From Xiphias gladius (taxonomy: Eukaryota; Chordata; Actinopteri; Istiophoriformes; Xiphiidae), in NCBI RefSeq assembly GCF_016859285.1, contig NC_053401.1:6702469-6766468 (forward strand): a DNA stretch of 64,000 nt, read 5' to 3'. The notes under the pieces were generated by a model that saw only the letters and a list, made by a program, of their open reading frames with translations, was not told where the DNA came from and did no database searches. Made by a program: the position numbers and the translations under genes. Of this stretch, positions 13,166-25,000 are shown in pieces (within the stretch, counting starts at the first letter, position 1; each line of letters opens with the position of its first letter).

Positions 13166-15039
13166 AAAAAAAATGTCACAAATCAGTGCAGAGAAATTTT
13201 TATAATGTCATAGATTCCCCAATGAAAATAGTTTTACAAATAAATGGAAGCAGAGACTCACAAAGAGTAGACTATATAATAGCTTCACATTTGTGGGTGA
13301 TTAGCCTACTAATCAGAATAGAGTCTAGCTAGCTGGGAGATAACTCAATAAGCTAGTAGGCTAGCTTTCCAGCTGAATTCAAACATTGTAATTGACATTT
13401 TAATTGATAACTTTTGCCTCTGTCTGTCAGCTATTGACTCATGATAAGGCTAGTTTATGTAAGTCTTGTGAAAAACTGTTCGTATTTCTGGTGTTCAAAC
13501 TGGCTAAAAGGTTAATAAGAATAAGGCTGAATTTATAACAGAGGTTTGAAGAAATAAAAGGCATCTACTGTTATGAATCAGTTGAACAAGAATTGAGACA
13601 TTTGTTTATAATTGAGGTTTCATTTTTCAATTAAATGTAAAAGATATTAATCTATTAACTAAAATCGAGTAATATATAACCTTGATTCAGAGGCTACCCT
13701 GCAAACTGGCAGCCGATAACTAAAGGACAGAGAACTGTATGTCTGGAAGCTGCAAGCTTTTACTAATTCTTGTCATGCCTGCTTTTAATAATCTTTATGC
13801 ACAGTTAGCCACAGCCTGCTAGCCTTATGAGGGAGACTATTTATCAGCAGCTCTGTCAGCTCTCCTGTCCTCATTTTATAGCACTGTCCTCGCGTGTGTC
13901 GGGCCAGCTGGGTTGCAGATATTAAGGTCTAATAGCAGACAGTGCTATTTGTACCATAAACTGCATATTATAATGTAAACAGCCTATGATTTGTTCAGTA
14001 GTGCAGTAATATGATTTTCTTCCAGTTTTCTATACAGCAACATGTTGATATTCATTCAGATGCTCTCTTCAAGTAAGATAATATAAAAAATATTTTCAGC
14101 AGTTTCCTATACATGAGCTTTGCTATTTCTGCTATAACTATCATCCACATATACTGTTCTAAACATCTGAAAATAGATAGATCTTTCAGTAGACCTGGCG
14201 CACAAAAAGGTATGTATTTATTTACAACTGGAGACATATAATAAATAAAATATCTATCTAATTTATTTACAAATTGTGAGATTTGGGTTTTCTTTTAGGT
14301 GGTCCTAGAATTTAAACATCTTGTCTACAACTGATGATAAGAGCAATGCATTATTGGCAAACTGCAATTTATTGGTATTCATGTATGATTACTATTGTTA
14401 ATATTGTTTCTACTTGTTTTTTTCTAGCATCTATCAGTAGCAATTTATATATTCATGTTTCATGCTTCGACTAACATGTTTCTGTCACTACAAAGAATTG
14501 TTAGTCCTTTTTTTCTCTTTTTGTGTTTCTATGTTAAGTTTTTTTTCATAATTCCCCGGCTCCTTCATTTTTCATTGTTTGGATCTAATTTTAGTTGTCA
14601 CTGTCTTATTTCCTTTTTTGGTAAGATCTGTTCATAAGCCAATGTGTTGGTTTGACTTTAACCAGAACTATCACATTTTTTTTTGTTTTGTTTTTGTTTT
14701 GTTTTTTAAATCACACATTATTTTCATCACTAAAGAACTTTATGGTACTTGTGCAAATAAAATAAAAGTCGGAGTAACTTAATCAATTAAACATGTCGCA
14801 TAGTTGTCATATGTTTATTTAATCTATCTTTTGTGATGATGATGATAATTATAATGTTGCTGCTACACCCAATACATATAATATTTATTATACAGTATAC
14901 AGTATTATACTAATATTTACTAGTTTCTATTTTTATTTCTATTCTTATTATTATTTTATATACTAAGAAGTATTTATTTTTTACTTTTTATCTTTTCTTA
15001 AGTCTGTCCCTGTACAGCTGCAACACCTGAATTCCCCCT
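13166..15039. other. AT-rich upstream flank of ccnd2a, no gene seen
   Basis: Strongly AT-rich with T and TTTTG runs (about 14510-14710) and TATTA-type simple sequence near 14860-14960. Confidence 0.5.
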
Positions 15040-15106
15040 CTGCGTATTATTAATATTGTCATCATCATCATCATTATTATTACTACTACTAATAATAATA
15101 TTAGTA

Positions 15107-15145
<39 letters not shown>
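15040..15145 (+). repeat. (AAT)n/(ATC)n trinucleotide repeat upstream of ccnd2a
   Basis: ATCATCATC, ATTATT, ACTACT and a perfect AAT run (about 15110-15143) within AT-rich sequence. Confidence 0.9.
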
Positions 15146-15239
15146 TTGTTGTTTTGTTGTTATTGTTGTTGTCGTTGTTTTATATTTATATTTACATAGT
15201 CTATTTCATGCAGACTGATCTAAAGGCTCCATAAAAGTG

Positions 15240-15705
15240 GGTTGTCGTCTAAACCAGTTGTTAAACCAGATGAGACCTACGTCATGGTCGGTGTGTCTGC
15301 CTCTTTAAAAGTATTGTAAGGAAGTAGAGATGTTAAATAGAAGCAGATAGAGGCAGAAAAACAAGGCAGGAAGCCAAGCAAACAGTTGCTAGCAGAGCAG
15401 CAGTCGAAAGGGTAGGGTTTATTCCTCTGCGGCTTTTATTTTGAACGCTGTACCGGATGTTCTGTTTCTCGGTGTGGCCGGTTGGACACAGAGCAGCGCA
15501 GAGGAAGAAGTAAACCGAGAGGCAGCAGGACTGGAGCAAACCCAGCAGTCTCGGCTTCATGCTTCGTCCTGGGCACTTCTCCTCCTCCTGTCCGCTGTCG
15601 ACAATATTGTGACATTATTTATTTTATTTTTTTTAAAATTTTAATTATTTAGTAAAAAAAAAAAAAAAAAAAAAAAGAAGTGGGGGGGAAGAAGGGGGCC
15701 GAGTC
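15240..15705 (+). promoter_or_regulatory. ccnd2a promoter/5' leader region
   Basis: Sequence before the cyclin D2 start codon. It contains a CRE-like TACGTCA at about 15278-15284 (D-type cyclin promoters are known to use CRE/AP-1 sites), two short upstream reading frames beginning at ATG 15457 (18 codons) and ATG 15559 (17 codons), and an uninterrupted run of 23 A at 15654-15676 followed by purine-rich sequence up to the ATG at 15706. The transcription start cannot be read from the sequence, so whether the upstream frames and the A-run are in the mRNA is inferred from their position. Confidence 0.5.
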
Positions 15706-18700
15706 ATGGAGCTTTACTGCCTGGAGTCGGACATAACCGTGAAAGCCCAGCCTGACCCAAACATCCTCTATGATGACAGAGTGTTGCAAAGCTTATTAAC
15801 AATTGAGGACAGGTTTTTACCTCAGTGCTCATACTTCCAGCGGGTCCAGAAGGACATTCAGCCTTATATGAGACGAATGGTTGCAGGCTGGATGCACGAG
15901 GTTTGTGGGCATTTCATGCATTGATGCTTTAGCTAATGAGTTTTTTTTTTTTTTCTTCTCTTTCTTTTTTTGTTTTTTTTTGTTTTTTCTCGCATGTTGA
16001 CACACATCCTCAAGCTAATCTTGGCTCATAAACTGGGTATTTTAGTTCATGGAGAGTTGTCATGGATGCTAACCTATTTGACAATTGAAAAACAATGACT
16101 CACCAAAGGCGTAGGAGAGTCGGAAATTCCACCACGAAGAAAATTCAGCTTCAAAGAAATAGCCTCGCTAGATATTTACATTGGTTCACAGCTACAAAGT
16201 TGGTTCTTTTTGCCAATTAGCTAGCTCGGGCGACAGGGGGGGAGTTGGGTTTAATTAACATAATCGAAAAGGCGACCCTTCCCCATCCCTGTAATTATTA
16301 TTAATTTTTAAAAGTGAGCACAGCTCAAGGAAGGGCAGGCAACGTGAATGCAAAACCACTTTCATTTTTAAAGATAAAACCCCTTCATGTCAGCAGACGC
16401 TCCTTTTTTGAAGCTTGACCGTCGGGAACGATTTAAACACAACTTGGGGACATTTTGCACCCGTCGTTAAGCTCCCAGATGATTTATTTTGATTTTTAAA
16501 CGTTTTTTAAAGACGGCGAGCCCCGACAAGGAAGAGGAGGCGAGGGGGGGGGGGGGGTGTTGCTGAACGACTTCCTATTGAACTAATTTGTTTCTGCCTT
16601 GTCCTGACTTTGCAGCTTATGACTGACTAGAGAGACGTTGAAATTAGTGATTTTAAACCTTCAAACCCAAAGACAACACTAGCATGGAAAAATCACAGTC
16701 CTATAAGCAAAACCCACCCCCACCTTTAACTGCTCCTCTGTCTTAAAGCATATATAAATAATCTGGTTTTCTTCTGGATTTTTCCTTTCATAAATACAAC
16801 CTAATATTTGTTTGTTTGTTTGTTTGTTTTTTGGTTATATTTCTATTTCTGTCTAGGTTTGTGAAGAGGAGAAGAGTAACGAAGATGTCTTCCCTTTAGC
16901 CATTAATTATTTGGACAGATTTTTAGCAGTGATGCCCACTAGAAAGAGCTATTTGCAGCTTCTGGGAGCCGTGTGCATGTTCCTGGCCTCCAAGTTAAAG
17001 GACAGCAGGCCGCTATCAGCAGAAAAACTTTGCATGTACACAGACAACTCCATCACACCACGGGAACTGCTGGTAAGAACTGGACTTTCAAAAGACCCAT
17101 TCATTCATTCGCTCATGGGAACATAAAAATGCAGTGTCACATTTTGCGATGATTTTATAATGCTAATAGCTTAATTTGTTTCACAGGAAATATCCCATTT
17201 TCCCCATAAGTGGAGCTGTGCACAATACGGCCACATCCTTTCTCTGGATCCATGTGGACTGGAGAGGCGTGTGATGCCATCTAGTGCCAGTTATGCAGCA
17301 TAGAATTTGGATTAATCATAAAATGTTTGGACTTGCATTAAGGGGATGGCTGCAACTCACTATTATTTTCATTATCGTTTTTTTTTCTGAATTACTCCAT
17401 CAATCATTTGTTCTACAAAATGTCTATAAAATTATGAAGAATGTCCATCTCAAGTTCCTGAAAGCCCAAGGTGACGTCTTCAAAATTGCTTGTTTTGCTC
17501 AAACAAACAGCCTGGAACCCAGTGATATGAAGTTGGCAAACCAGTCTCCACTTGAGGTCCACATACAAGCTAGTTCTGGAGCTTTCTACCATATAACACA
17601 TTCCTCATCAGCAGATTGAGTTTGCTGTTTCATGTTCAAACTTTCCTTGATTCTGAGATATTCCACGTACTATTACAAAGCAAAAACATAGTTGATTGAC
17701 AGAAAAATCAATCGTTTCACTCATTTTTCTAGCAAAAATGGCAAAATTCTCAGGTTTCAGGTTCTCAGATGTGAAGATTTTCTGCTTTTCTGCATATCCT
17801 GTGATAGTAAACTGAATATCTCTGGGTTTTGGACTGTTGGTCGGACAGAACAAGGAGTTTGGATGTTTTCTGACGTTCTATAGACCAAACGATAAATTGA
17901 GAAAATAATTGTTAGTTGCAGCCCCAAATAAAAGCAGCAAATCCTCCCAGTTGATAAGTTGAGACGACGTAATGTTCATCGTTTATGCTTAAAAATGACT
18001 TAACCAATTATTCTCATTTCAAAATAGCTGCAGACTAAATTTCTGTCCGTCCGCTACTTGATAAGCTCTTGACCATATGCCGGTTTTAAGGTTAGACCTG
18101 CTCCTTATTTCAACCAAACAGCTCCACATGCTCTCTATACGTCCTCCTGTGATGCCTGCAGCTGTTGAGGGAAATGACATTCATCCCATGTGATGCTCCA
18201 TATTGTTGTAAGATTCCAGATTCCTGAATATCCTCACAGGATGCACAGAGGACGCAGTGAGAGCCAGTGAAAGATGTTGCAGCTCTTCCTTGTAATGAAC
18301 ACTCGGCTGCTGCTTCAGCTGGAAGAAAGAAACTTGAGAGGGTGGAGGGGTGGTTGTGTGTGTGTGTGTGTCGGGGCAGCTGGCCAGGAAGTGAGCGCAC
18401 CGACAGCGAACCTCTGCCCCGCTCATCTCACAGTCAACAATCTCCTTAGGGGCTAAATGGGTTAAATGCAAGCATGTGTGTGGCAGGTCATGTACTGAAA
18501 CCCATGTAAATGTAGCTGACTTTTCAGATGACAGCAAAGGTTTTGGTGGCGATGGGGGGGGGGACTTTCCCTGCGGGCATTGGGGTGTTGGCGCTTACTA
18601 CGTTTGCTTTTTAGGTGACACATCTCCGTAAAGGAAGTGAGAATCTGTCATGTTTTTAAAAAAGAATCTGTCACATCGAGCCCAGTTCAAGCAGCATTAG

Positions 18701-21700
18701 CTGCTCCTACTCCTCGTTTTGACTTCCAGTTGACATCTGGCTTACTGATATAAAGACGGTGGACAATTTAATAGAAACACCTGTCAGTTTAACCCAATGC
18801 AGTTCAACAGCACCACAAACTGAAGCCTCCAAAATGACCATTCAGTGGAATCAGTGCATCTCTGAAACGGTTTCAACAGAGACTGAACATCGTAACCTTC
18901 ATGAAGGAAGGATTTATTGCAGAACTGTTGTAACAGACTGCATTAGATTTACCTGGGGGTTCCTAATAAACTGGCAACTCAGTGCACATGTTAACGTAAA
19001 GAAAATGCAAGCCTAAATCTTCCAGTAATGTAAAAATGCTGTCATCTCATACAGGGTTCCTCATTGGTAACACAGTGCATCTGGACTCATATATTTATAA
19101 TGATATAATGCGTCGGACGTAACAGTTTCATACTAATGAAGTGACAATAGAGGACTTGACTGGGGACACCACTTCCTACTAGTCGTCTTAATTCTTTAAT
19201 TGGGGACCAAGACGAGAAATGTTAGGAAATGCTGCAAACTGCAGAACTTTACAGACCCACTCTGAAGCTTCACTGCAGTAATATGGAATTTAATATTGAA
19301 ATGGGTAACAGGGCATGCTTGAAATAGTGTATGGAAATTTGTGATTCTGTAACCCCGTTTTTAAAAAATCCATTACGTCGTTATACTTGTGAAGGTTTAG
19401 AAAGATTTAGAAACGTGTTGGCTGGTTTTGAAGACTGACTCAACACGCAGGAAATTAAATCCTTAAATGTGTAAACCTTTTTTGCTGGTGCAAAGACTGT
19501 ATGAAGAGTCAGCTCTGTGCTGCGGCCTGTGCAGTGCAAACTCATGGTAGCTGTTCCAGGCTTGTGACAGGAAGGAAGGGGCTAGCTGTCTCATTGGCAG
19601 GGCCTCTTAAGCAGGGCAAAGCTTGTCACATGCCGGCGATATGAACACAAAGGATGCGAGGAATGAGAAAGGCATGCAGATAATAAGATACAGCGAAGAG
19701 AGATAAAGTGAAGAAATGTTACTCCTCTTACAGAGCTGTTTCCTCTGGGAATAGGGATGGACTGTGATCTTTTTTCATGCTCAGTGGCACCGTGCCATTT
19801 AACCCTCTGAATGAGTAGATTTTGCCAAGAAAATGTATTTGAACAGGTCATCTATTCTGTGTCTTTTAGGACTGGGAACTGGTGGTGCTGGGGAAATTGA
19901 AGTGGAACATGGCCTCAGTCATTCCCAATGATTTTATAGAGCACATCATACGCAGGCTGCCCCTTCCCAAAGACAAAGTGGCGATGGTCCGCAAACACAC
20001 ACTGACATTCATCGCCCTCTGTGCCACAGGTAACACAGCTGCATATCATTTCATGTGCCTCATGTGCTTGCTCACTCACACATTCACTTCGCTGCCTTGT
20101 TATTCCCACATCCACCAGAATATTCCCACACACACAAACATTCTCCCATCATGAGTCATCTGTGACCTCTTTCTTCTCTCAGCATACTCCTCTGGCTGCC
20201 TTATCCACTTTCTAGTCTCTCCACAGCCTGTCGTAGGGGTTTTTCTCAACAGCGAAGCAGCTGCAAAAAGCTGCTTAAAGTGGTCATTTCCACGTTTCTC
20301 TGCTAAGTGCCTGAGAAAAATCCTATCAGTGCTGTGTTTAGATTAGCCACGTACATGGTAATGGTGGTGATTTTATCATACTGCAACTTGTACTCCAGCG
20401 GAAGCACAAACTTTGCTGCTTGACTCAGGTACATCTGAAATTCTGCGCTGCTCTGCCTGTATTGATTGTTGACAGAGAAGCTTCCAGGTTTAGAAAGTCA
20501 GGAAAGTGATCCAGTGATCTTCCTTCCTCCTCCCATCCTGGCCTCATGTCCAGAATAAACTCTGGAGGCTCTGGAGAAGCACAAACTCAGATGTCCCCTT
20601 AGGCCTCTTCCTAGGTGAATTTTCATGGCATTCCTTTGTCTATACTAGGAATCCCTCTAATATTTTCATATCCTGGACAGAAACAGTACTGCAGGATCAC
20701 CTAATACACATAATATACAGCACTCCTCTGTCACAAGGCTGTGTTTCATCTGCTGCTTCCTTTCAGCTAATTCAATGAAGGAAATAAAACAAAGGAGGTC
20801 ACTTTAGTGCAATGAAATTCCTTAGAAACGGCAGTGCAGTCAGATCTGGCCAATAAGCACTTGTTTACTAGAGCTAGAGCTAGTTATTGGAACCATAGGC
20901 TCCTTCAATGACTTTCATGCCCCGTTTAGCACAGTTTTAGTGTCACACGTTTTTTTTATATTTGGGTGTGTTTCAGTGGTCGCCCCAGCTATTCATAAGC
21001 AGCTAGTTATATCCAAGCACAAAGCAGCCACAGTGGAAAAAAAGGAGGCCTGCTGTGGTTCTGCAGTAATGTAAATGTTTGGAGTTTTATATGGAGTTGA
21101 GATGTTATTCTTATGATGGAGGAGCTCCTCCTATGGACAGCTGGTCCCTGGAGGAGAAGATGGGCGTAGTGAAGCAGGCTGCTCTCCAGGGTTTAATCAA
21201 AGCTATCAGGCCACCAGGACCGGTTTGCAGTGGGCTACGGCTACGTGCTGGGTTGGACTAGTGCAACAATTAACATCTTTGAATGCCAATTCCCTGCCTT
21301 TTGAGATCAGTGTTTGTTATGTTCATGTGCTGAGACCGGAAGAAGCCTTTGTGTTGTAATTGTGGAAAAACCACCAGGGGCTGTTTTCACAAAACATGTT
21401 AACGCTAAAAGTAGCTCCTGACTGGCCGGGGTTAGGAGAGACTCCTAAAAATAAGGGGTTCATCAGTTCTAAGTTTCTGCTCTAAGAGTAATTCACAAAG
21501 CAGTTTAGCACTCAAAGTTGCTCTGAGTCTGAGAGACTGGTAGAGGTAGTCCGGAGTCAATTAGACCTACTCACAATCATTGAGCTGCTGAAGGAAATAT
21601 TGCTTCTCACATCAGTTTTGGAGAAAATTCAACAATAATCAAAACTTTTGAAAGCCTATTTTGGTGGTGAGCAAGTTATTAAACAGTATTCCAACCATTT

Positions 21701-22017
21701 TAGCAGTGTGCGCCTACAGCGTTTTCAGACTCACGATGGACAGTTCAAACAAAAAGTATCAAGCTGATGCAGCAGAAACAGAGATCATTTTAATCACACC
21801 CATTCTTCTTCCTCGTCAAAACCACATACCCACAATGCAACTCGACCACCGACAGTTTGTTTGTCACCTATCTATCATTATATCTACCAATCTAGCGCTC
21901 TGTGTGTGTGTGTACGTGTGTTTACGTGTGTTTGTATATATATGTGTGTGTGTATATATGTGTGTACACGTGTGTGTACGTGTGTGTGTGTGTGTGTGTA
22001 TATATATGTGCGTATGC

Positions 22018-22066
<49 letters not shown>

Positions 22067-25000
22067 TGTGTGTGTGTGTGTGTGTTCCTCACCCTCCTTT
22101 TTAGTGATATTGATTTCATTTCATATTCACTGCCAAGGATCGGTCAGCTGTTAACCATTCACTGTAGACATAGAGTTCATGAAACATTATATCATCCATA
22201 GCAACGAGGCCAATCACACCCCTTCTCTTAGCTCAAGGGTCTCTCAGTTCTACTGTAAAAATTTCTCTCAGCAGCTTTGTGTAAAGATTTTAGGAGGAAA
22301 CTCTTAGTGATCTTAAAGGGCCCTTTAGGAGGACTCCTAGTGGTCAGATGAGATACTTTGTGAATACAACCACAGGGTTTCCCATAAAATGAAAATAACT
22401 GTCAAGGTGAGAGCTGAAATCATGAGCTGTTCAAAGCAGCTTCAGCTCACTACATGTGTTGATGTTGCCTGTTGTTCTCTCCATGGCTGCTTCCTCTTCT
22501 GCCTCCTCCATCCAGGCCTGTTGTCGCTTAAGTCTTTTAGACTTGGGTATAGACTGGAGGGAGTTGTTCCTGGAACTCATTTGTCAGCGAGTAGGAGGCT
22601 TCCTACTCTGCTTTTCTAATCAGGGCTGTAGTTTCTATGAAGGAAGCGGCGCAGGTTTCACAGAGCAGCCATGTGTGTTGAAATTTAGACTGTGGGAAAG
22701 TCAGGTTCAGCTGTAGAGCATATGTATTGGGTATGATTCAGATGTTTGCACCTCTCGTGCATCTCTCATACTTCCTTTCGGCTGATTTAAGTGTTGCAGC
22801 GCTTTGTGTCACGATTACAAATGTGATTTCCATATGCCACTATGGCCTAAATCTACTGCTTGACTAATTGCACATTAATACTCTTTGCTTCTTCCTCACC
22901 AGATGACCGCCTTGCCATGAACCCTCCTTCCATGATTGCCTCGGGCAGCATGGGAGCTGCTGTCTGTGGCCTCCAGCTGGACCACACTGACCAGAGGCTG
23001 AGTCGAGACAACCTGACAGACCTGCTGGCCAAGATCACCAACACAGAGGTGGTGAGTACCACGGTGAAGGAGATTTATACCTGTGAGAAGCAATTACTCA
23101 ATAGTTTTAGTGCTACACAACAATGCGTTGTTAATAATAATCATTGCAACATCTCACGACAGCAGCATAAAGGCCCTTTAGTAAACAACAGTGATGACTT
23201 CAGTAGTGGCAGATTGAAGCTATTTACTTTTCATGGAGAGAGAGGGAGAGCAAGCTTTTTGGCTCTTGGCTGGGGAGCCAGACTGCTGCTATAAAGAGCA
23301 GCGGCAGAGGGAATGTCTTCTTAAAACTCAGAGCCCACATTCTTGTGGTAGGACACATGCAATTTCTTTGCTTGGCTCCCAGTTTAGCTGTGTGCCCCTC
23401 CTGGTGGAGGAATATGTTCGTAATGAAGTGAAGTGGCGTCTTTTCCGGTAAAGACCAGTGAAGAAACAAAGTTATCGCAGCTCTCCTCATACCTGTACAC
23501 TTTTGGACATTTTTGGAGGATTATTAATGTATGAACACTCATTAACTTTAGTGGAATGGCTGAGTTATACTGTAGTCATACACTGTGGGGTGGAACTGAA
23601 CTTTAAAAACGTGGGCTTGAATGCATTACGGCGTATAACTCACACACGGTGAGTTATATACGGTCATCATAATGAGCTTATGTACGTTTGATCATTGTGC
23701 AGTACTGAGTATTCTGAAATTTCTATTGAGTTTGTACTGTATACTGCGCAGGTGCTGTAATATAAATACAATGGAAATGAAAGGGTCTCCGTAGACCATG
23801 ATACACTATATATATTCTCATAACAATTCATGAACTATAAATCATCATAAAGTCATCATAATGGGAGAATGTACAGTTTATCAGTGTGCAGTATTGGGCA
23901 TTTTGAAGTTTGAATGGAGTTTGTATTGTATACAAGTGCCGTGCTATAAACACAATTACAGTGAACAGGCCTCCATAGACTTCAGTGTGTTATGTAAGCC
24001 ATAAATTGCACACTCCATCTAAATGAGTTTATGTATATTTGATCAGTGTGCAATACCGAGCCCTTCAAAATTTGAATGGAGCTTGTGCCGTATACAGGTG
24101 CTGTGTTATAAATACAGTGGGAGTGAAAGGTCCTCCATAGACTTTAATGTGTTCTATAAGCTATAAACTGTATATGCCATCATAATAAGCTCTAATACAG
24201 CTTGTCAGTGCAATAGTAAGCATTTTGAAATATGATTTGATGTTTGTACTATATACAGGTTGTGTGTTATAAATACAATAAGAGTAACTTGAACCACAAT
24301 CACACTAGTTTAAAAAATATCACATATACCATATTTATCCCAGTGTGGGATTTCGTTGTCGCAGTATCTTGTGACACCAGAGGACCAGTTCAGAAGCCTA
24401 TAAATCGAAAAAGGCCGCAGTCATTGGGCCAAAACGACAACAGGGTTGCCTCTTGGCTTGTGGTCACGTTGCCATGGCGACGAGTGCCCCGCAACCCAGC
24501 CGTCACAACAGGCGCCCCGACTGCAGCCCATCGGGTTCCAATTATCCGTACATTTCAAAGGAATGCTGGTCTCTTTGCGGGCCTCGGTGAATTCTTGAAG
24601 ACTGCTGCAGCCGGCCCAGTGAGGCAGACCTCCCACATCTTCAAGTCTTCAACGCAGACCTGCAGAGGAGACAGAGACAGAGACAGAGACACGATCCCCT
24701 TTCACAAGAGAACTTGTCCAAAAACATCCGGTCCCACTGTCCTATATTCTCCATACCCAAACTCTGAGGGTCAGGGTGCAGTAGGTCAAAGCCATTTCCT
24801 CTAGGCCTCCACATGGGACTGACCGTACTGTAAACCGCGGGGGAGTCCAGGGTTGCATATCTGCCTATCTGTTCCGGGATAGACCACAGAGCTCTTTTAG
24901 GACCTTCCAATCCCTCCCCCCTTGTCCCCTCGCTCATACCTCAGACATGCGCAGGTTTCGTGTCACAGAGGAGCCGTGTGCCAACGTGTAGCTCGCTGCT

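Noticed and set aside
21661-22204. Cys-Val-rich and Thr-His-rich open frames
   Set aside because: Produced by the GT microsatellite; the same applies to frames at 48433-48744 and 51527-51869.
24244-24804. 186-codon open frame in ccnd2a intron 4
   Set aside because: Lacks an ATG at its start, spans satellite and GC-rich island, and shows RDRDRD-type low complexity; no recognisable domain.
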